Assembly (NCBI GenBank): GCA_030609785.1
Contig: JAUWTC010000208.1
Span: forward strand, 1-5,551
DNA length: 5,551 bases
DNA from: Holophagae bacterium
Lineage (GTDB): Bacteria; Acidobacteriota; Thermoanaerobaculia; Thermoanaerobaculales; Sulfomarinibacteraceae
Reading direction: 5' to 3'
The notes under the pieces were generated by a model. It had not been told where the DNA came from. It saw only the letters and a program-made list of their open reading frames with translations, and did no database searches. The position numbers were made by a program, and so were the translations under genes. Positions 5,510-5,551 of the stretch are shown one piece after another. Within the stretch, counting starts at the first letter, position 1; every line of letters starts with the position of its first letter.

Positions 5510-5537
5510 TGTGGCGAAGTGTGGCGACTGTGTGGCG
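5510..5537. promoter_or_regulatory. Three helically spaced TGTGGCG direct repeats upstream of the VIT-vWA gene
   Basis: TGTGGCG occurs at 5510-5516, 5520-5526 and 5531-5537, spaced 10 and 11 bp, about one helical turn. On the minus strand the motif reads CGCCACA and lies about 80-110 bp upstream of the start codon at 5428, a position suited to an activator or regulator array. The spacings are not multiples of three, which argues against a codon repeat. The regulator is unknown and no clear -35/-10 pair could be assigned. The rest of 5440-5551 shows no supportable gene. Confidence 0.4.
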
Positions 5538-5551
5538 GCCTACCTGTGCAA

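Noticed and set aside
5457..5550. Possible C-terminal end of an upstream minus-strand gene (30 open codons ending in TAA, ...LLLGTPGSSLKATL)
   Set aside because: It is too short to recognise and another minus frame is equally open. It would need the sequence to the right.
5478..5551. Possible start of a plus-strand gene encoding a Cys-rich N-terminus (four Cys in 24 codons)
   Set aside because: Only 24 codons before the edge and a weak ribosome-binding site. The Cys codons partly come from the TGTGGCG repeats. It cannot be distinguished from chance.

Overview
The window comes from a GC-rich genome whose intergenic spacers are AT-richer and repetitive. The only recognisable pair of partner genes is a Gram-negative type (class GN) sortase and its VIT/von Willebrand A substrate, which suggests a Gram-negative, diderm organism. 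The family names point to marine Proteobacteria. The neighbouring FHA-GAF-SpoIIE phosphatase and the heptad-repeat spacers would also fit a Deltaproteobacteria- or Acidobacteriota-like lineage. The sequence alone does not settle the phylum.

Layout. (1) Positions 1-756, minus strand: a response-regulator-like protein with a degenerate receiver domain followed by a GGDEF domain, cut off by the left edge just after its GGDEF signature. (2) Positions 757-864: divergent spacer with a degenerate heptanucleotide array. (3) Positions 865-2499, plus strand: a three-domain FHA-GAF-SpoIIE (PP2C-type) serine phosphatase, start possibly at 844. (4) Positions 2500-2706: convergent spacer packed with three unrelated short-period repeats. 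(5) Positions 2707-3270, minus strand: class GN sortase with a complete His/Cys/Arg triad. (6) Positions 3271-3379: spacer with a 12-bp palindrome, another GGGATTA heptad block and a small hairpin. (7) Positions 3380-5428, minus strand: secreted VIT-vWA protein with a C-terminal sorting signal, the presumed substrate of the sortase. (8) Positions 5429-5551: its leader and upstream region, with three helically spaced TGTGGCG repeats.

How the genes fit together. The VIT-vWA gene lies upstream of the sortase gene on the same strand. The likely pathway is Sec export of the adhesin-like protein, cleavage of its C-terminal signal by the membrane-anchored sortase, and attachment or release at the cell surface. 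The left half encodes two signalling proteins, one for cyclic-di-GMP and one for serine/threonine partner switching. They are divergently transcribed and may share a regulatory spacer. No direct link between the signalling half and the sortase half can be shown from sequence.

The points most worth a second look are: the sortase substrate has MPVGG where an LPXTG/LPQTA-type motif is expected; the receiver domain has lost almost all of its phosphorylation machinery; and the spacers carry several sequence-unrelated repeat families that mostly share a 7-bp period, some of which bracket the sortase gene.
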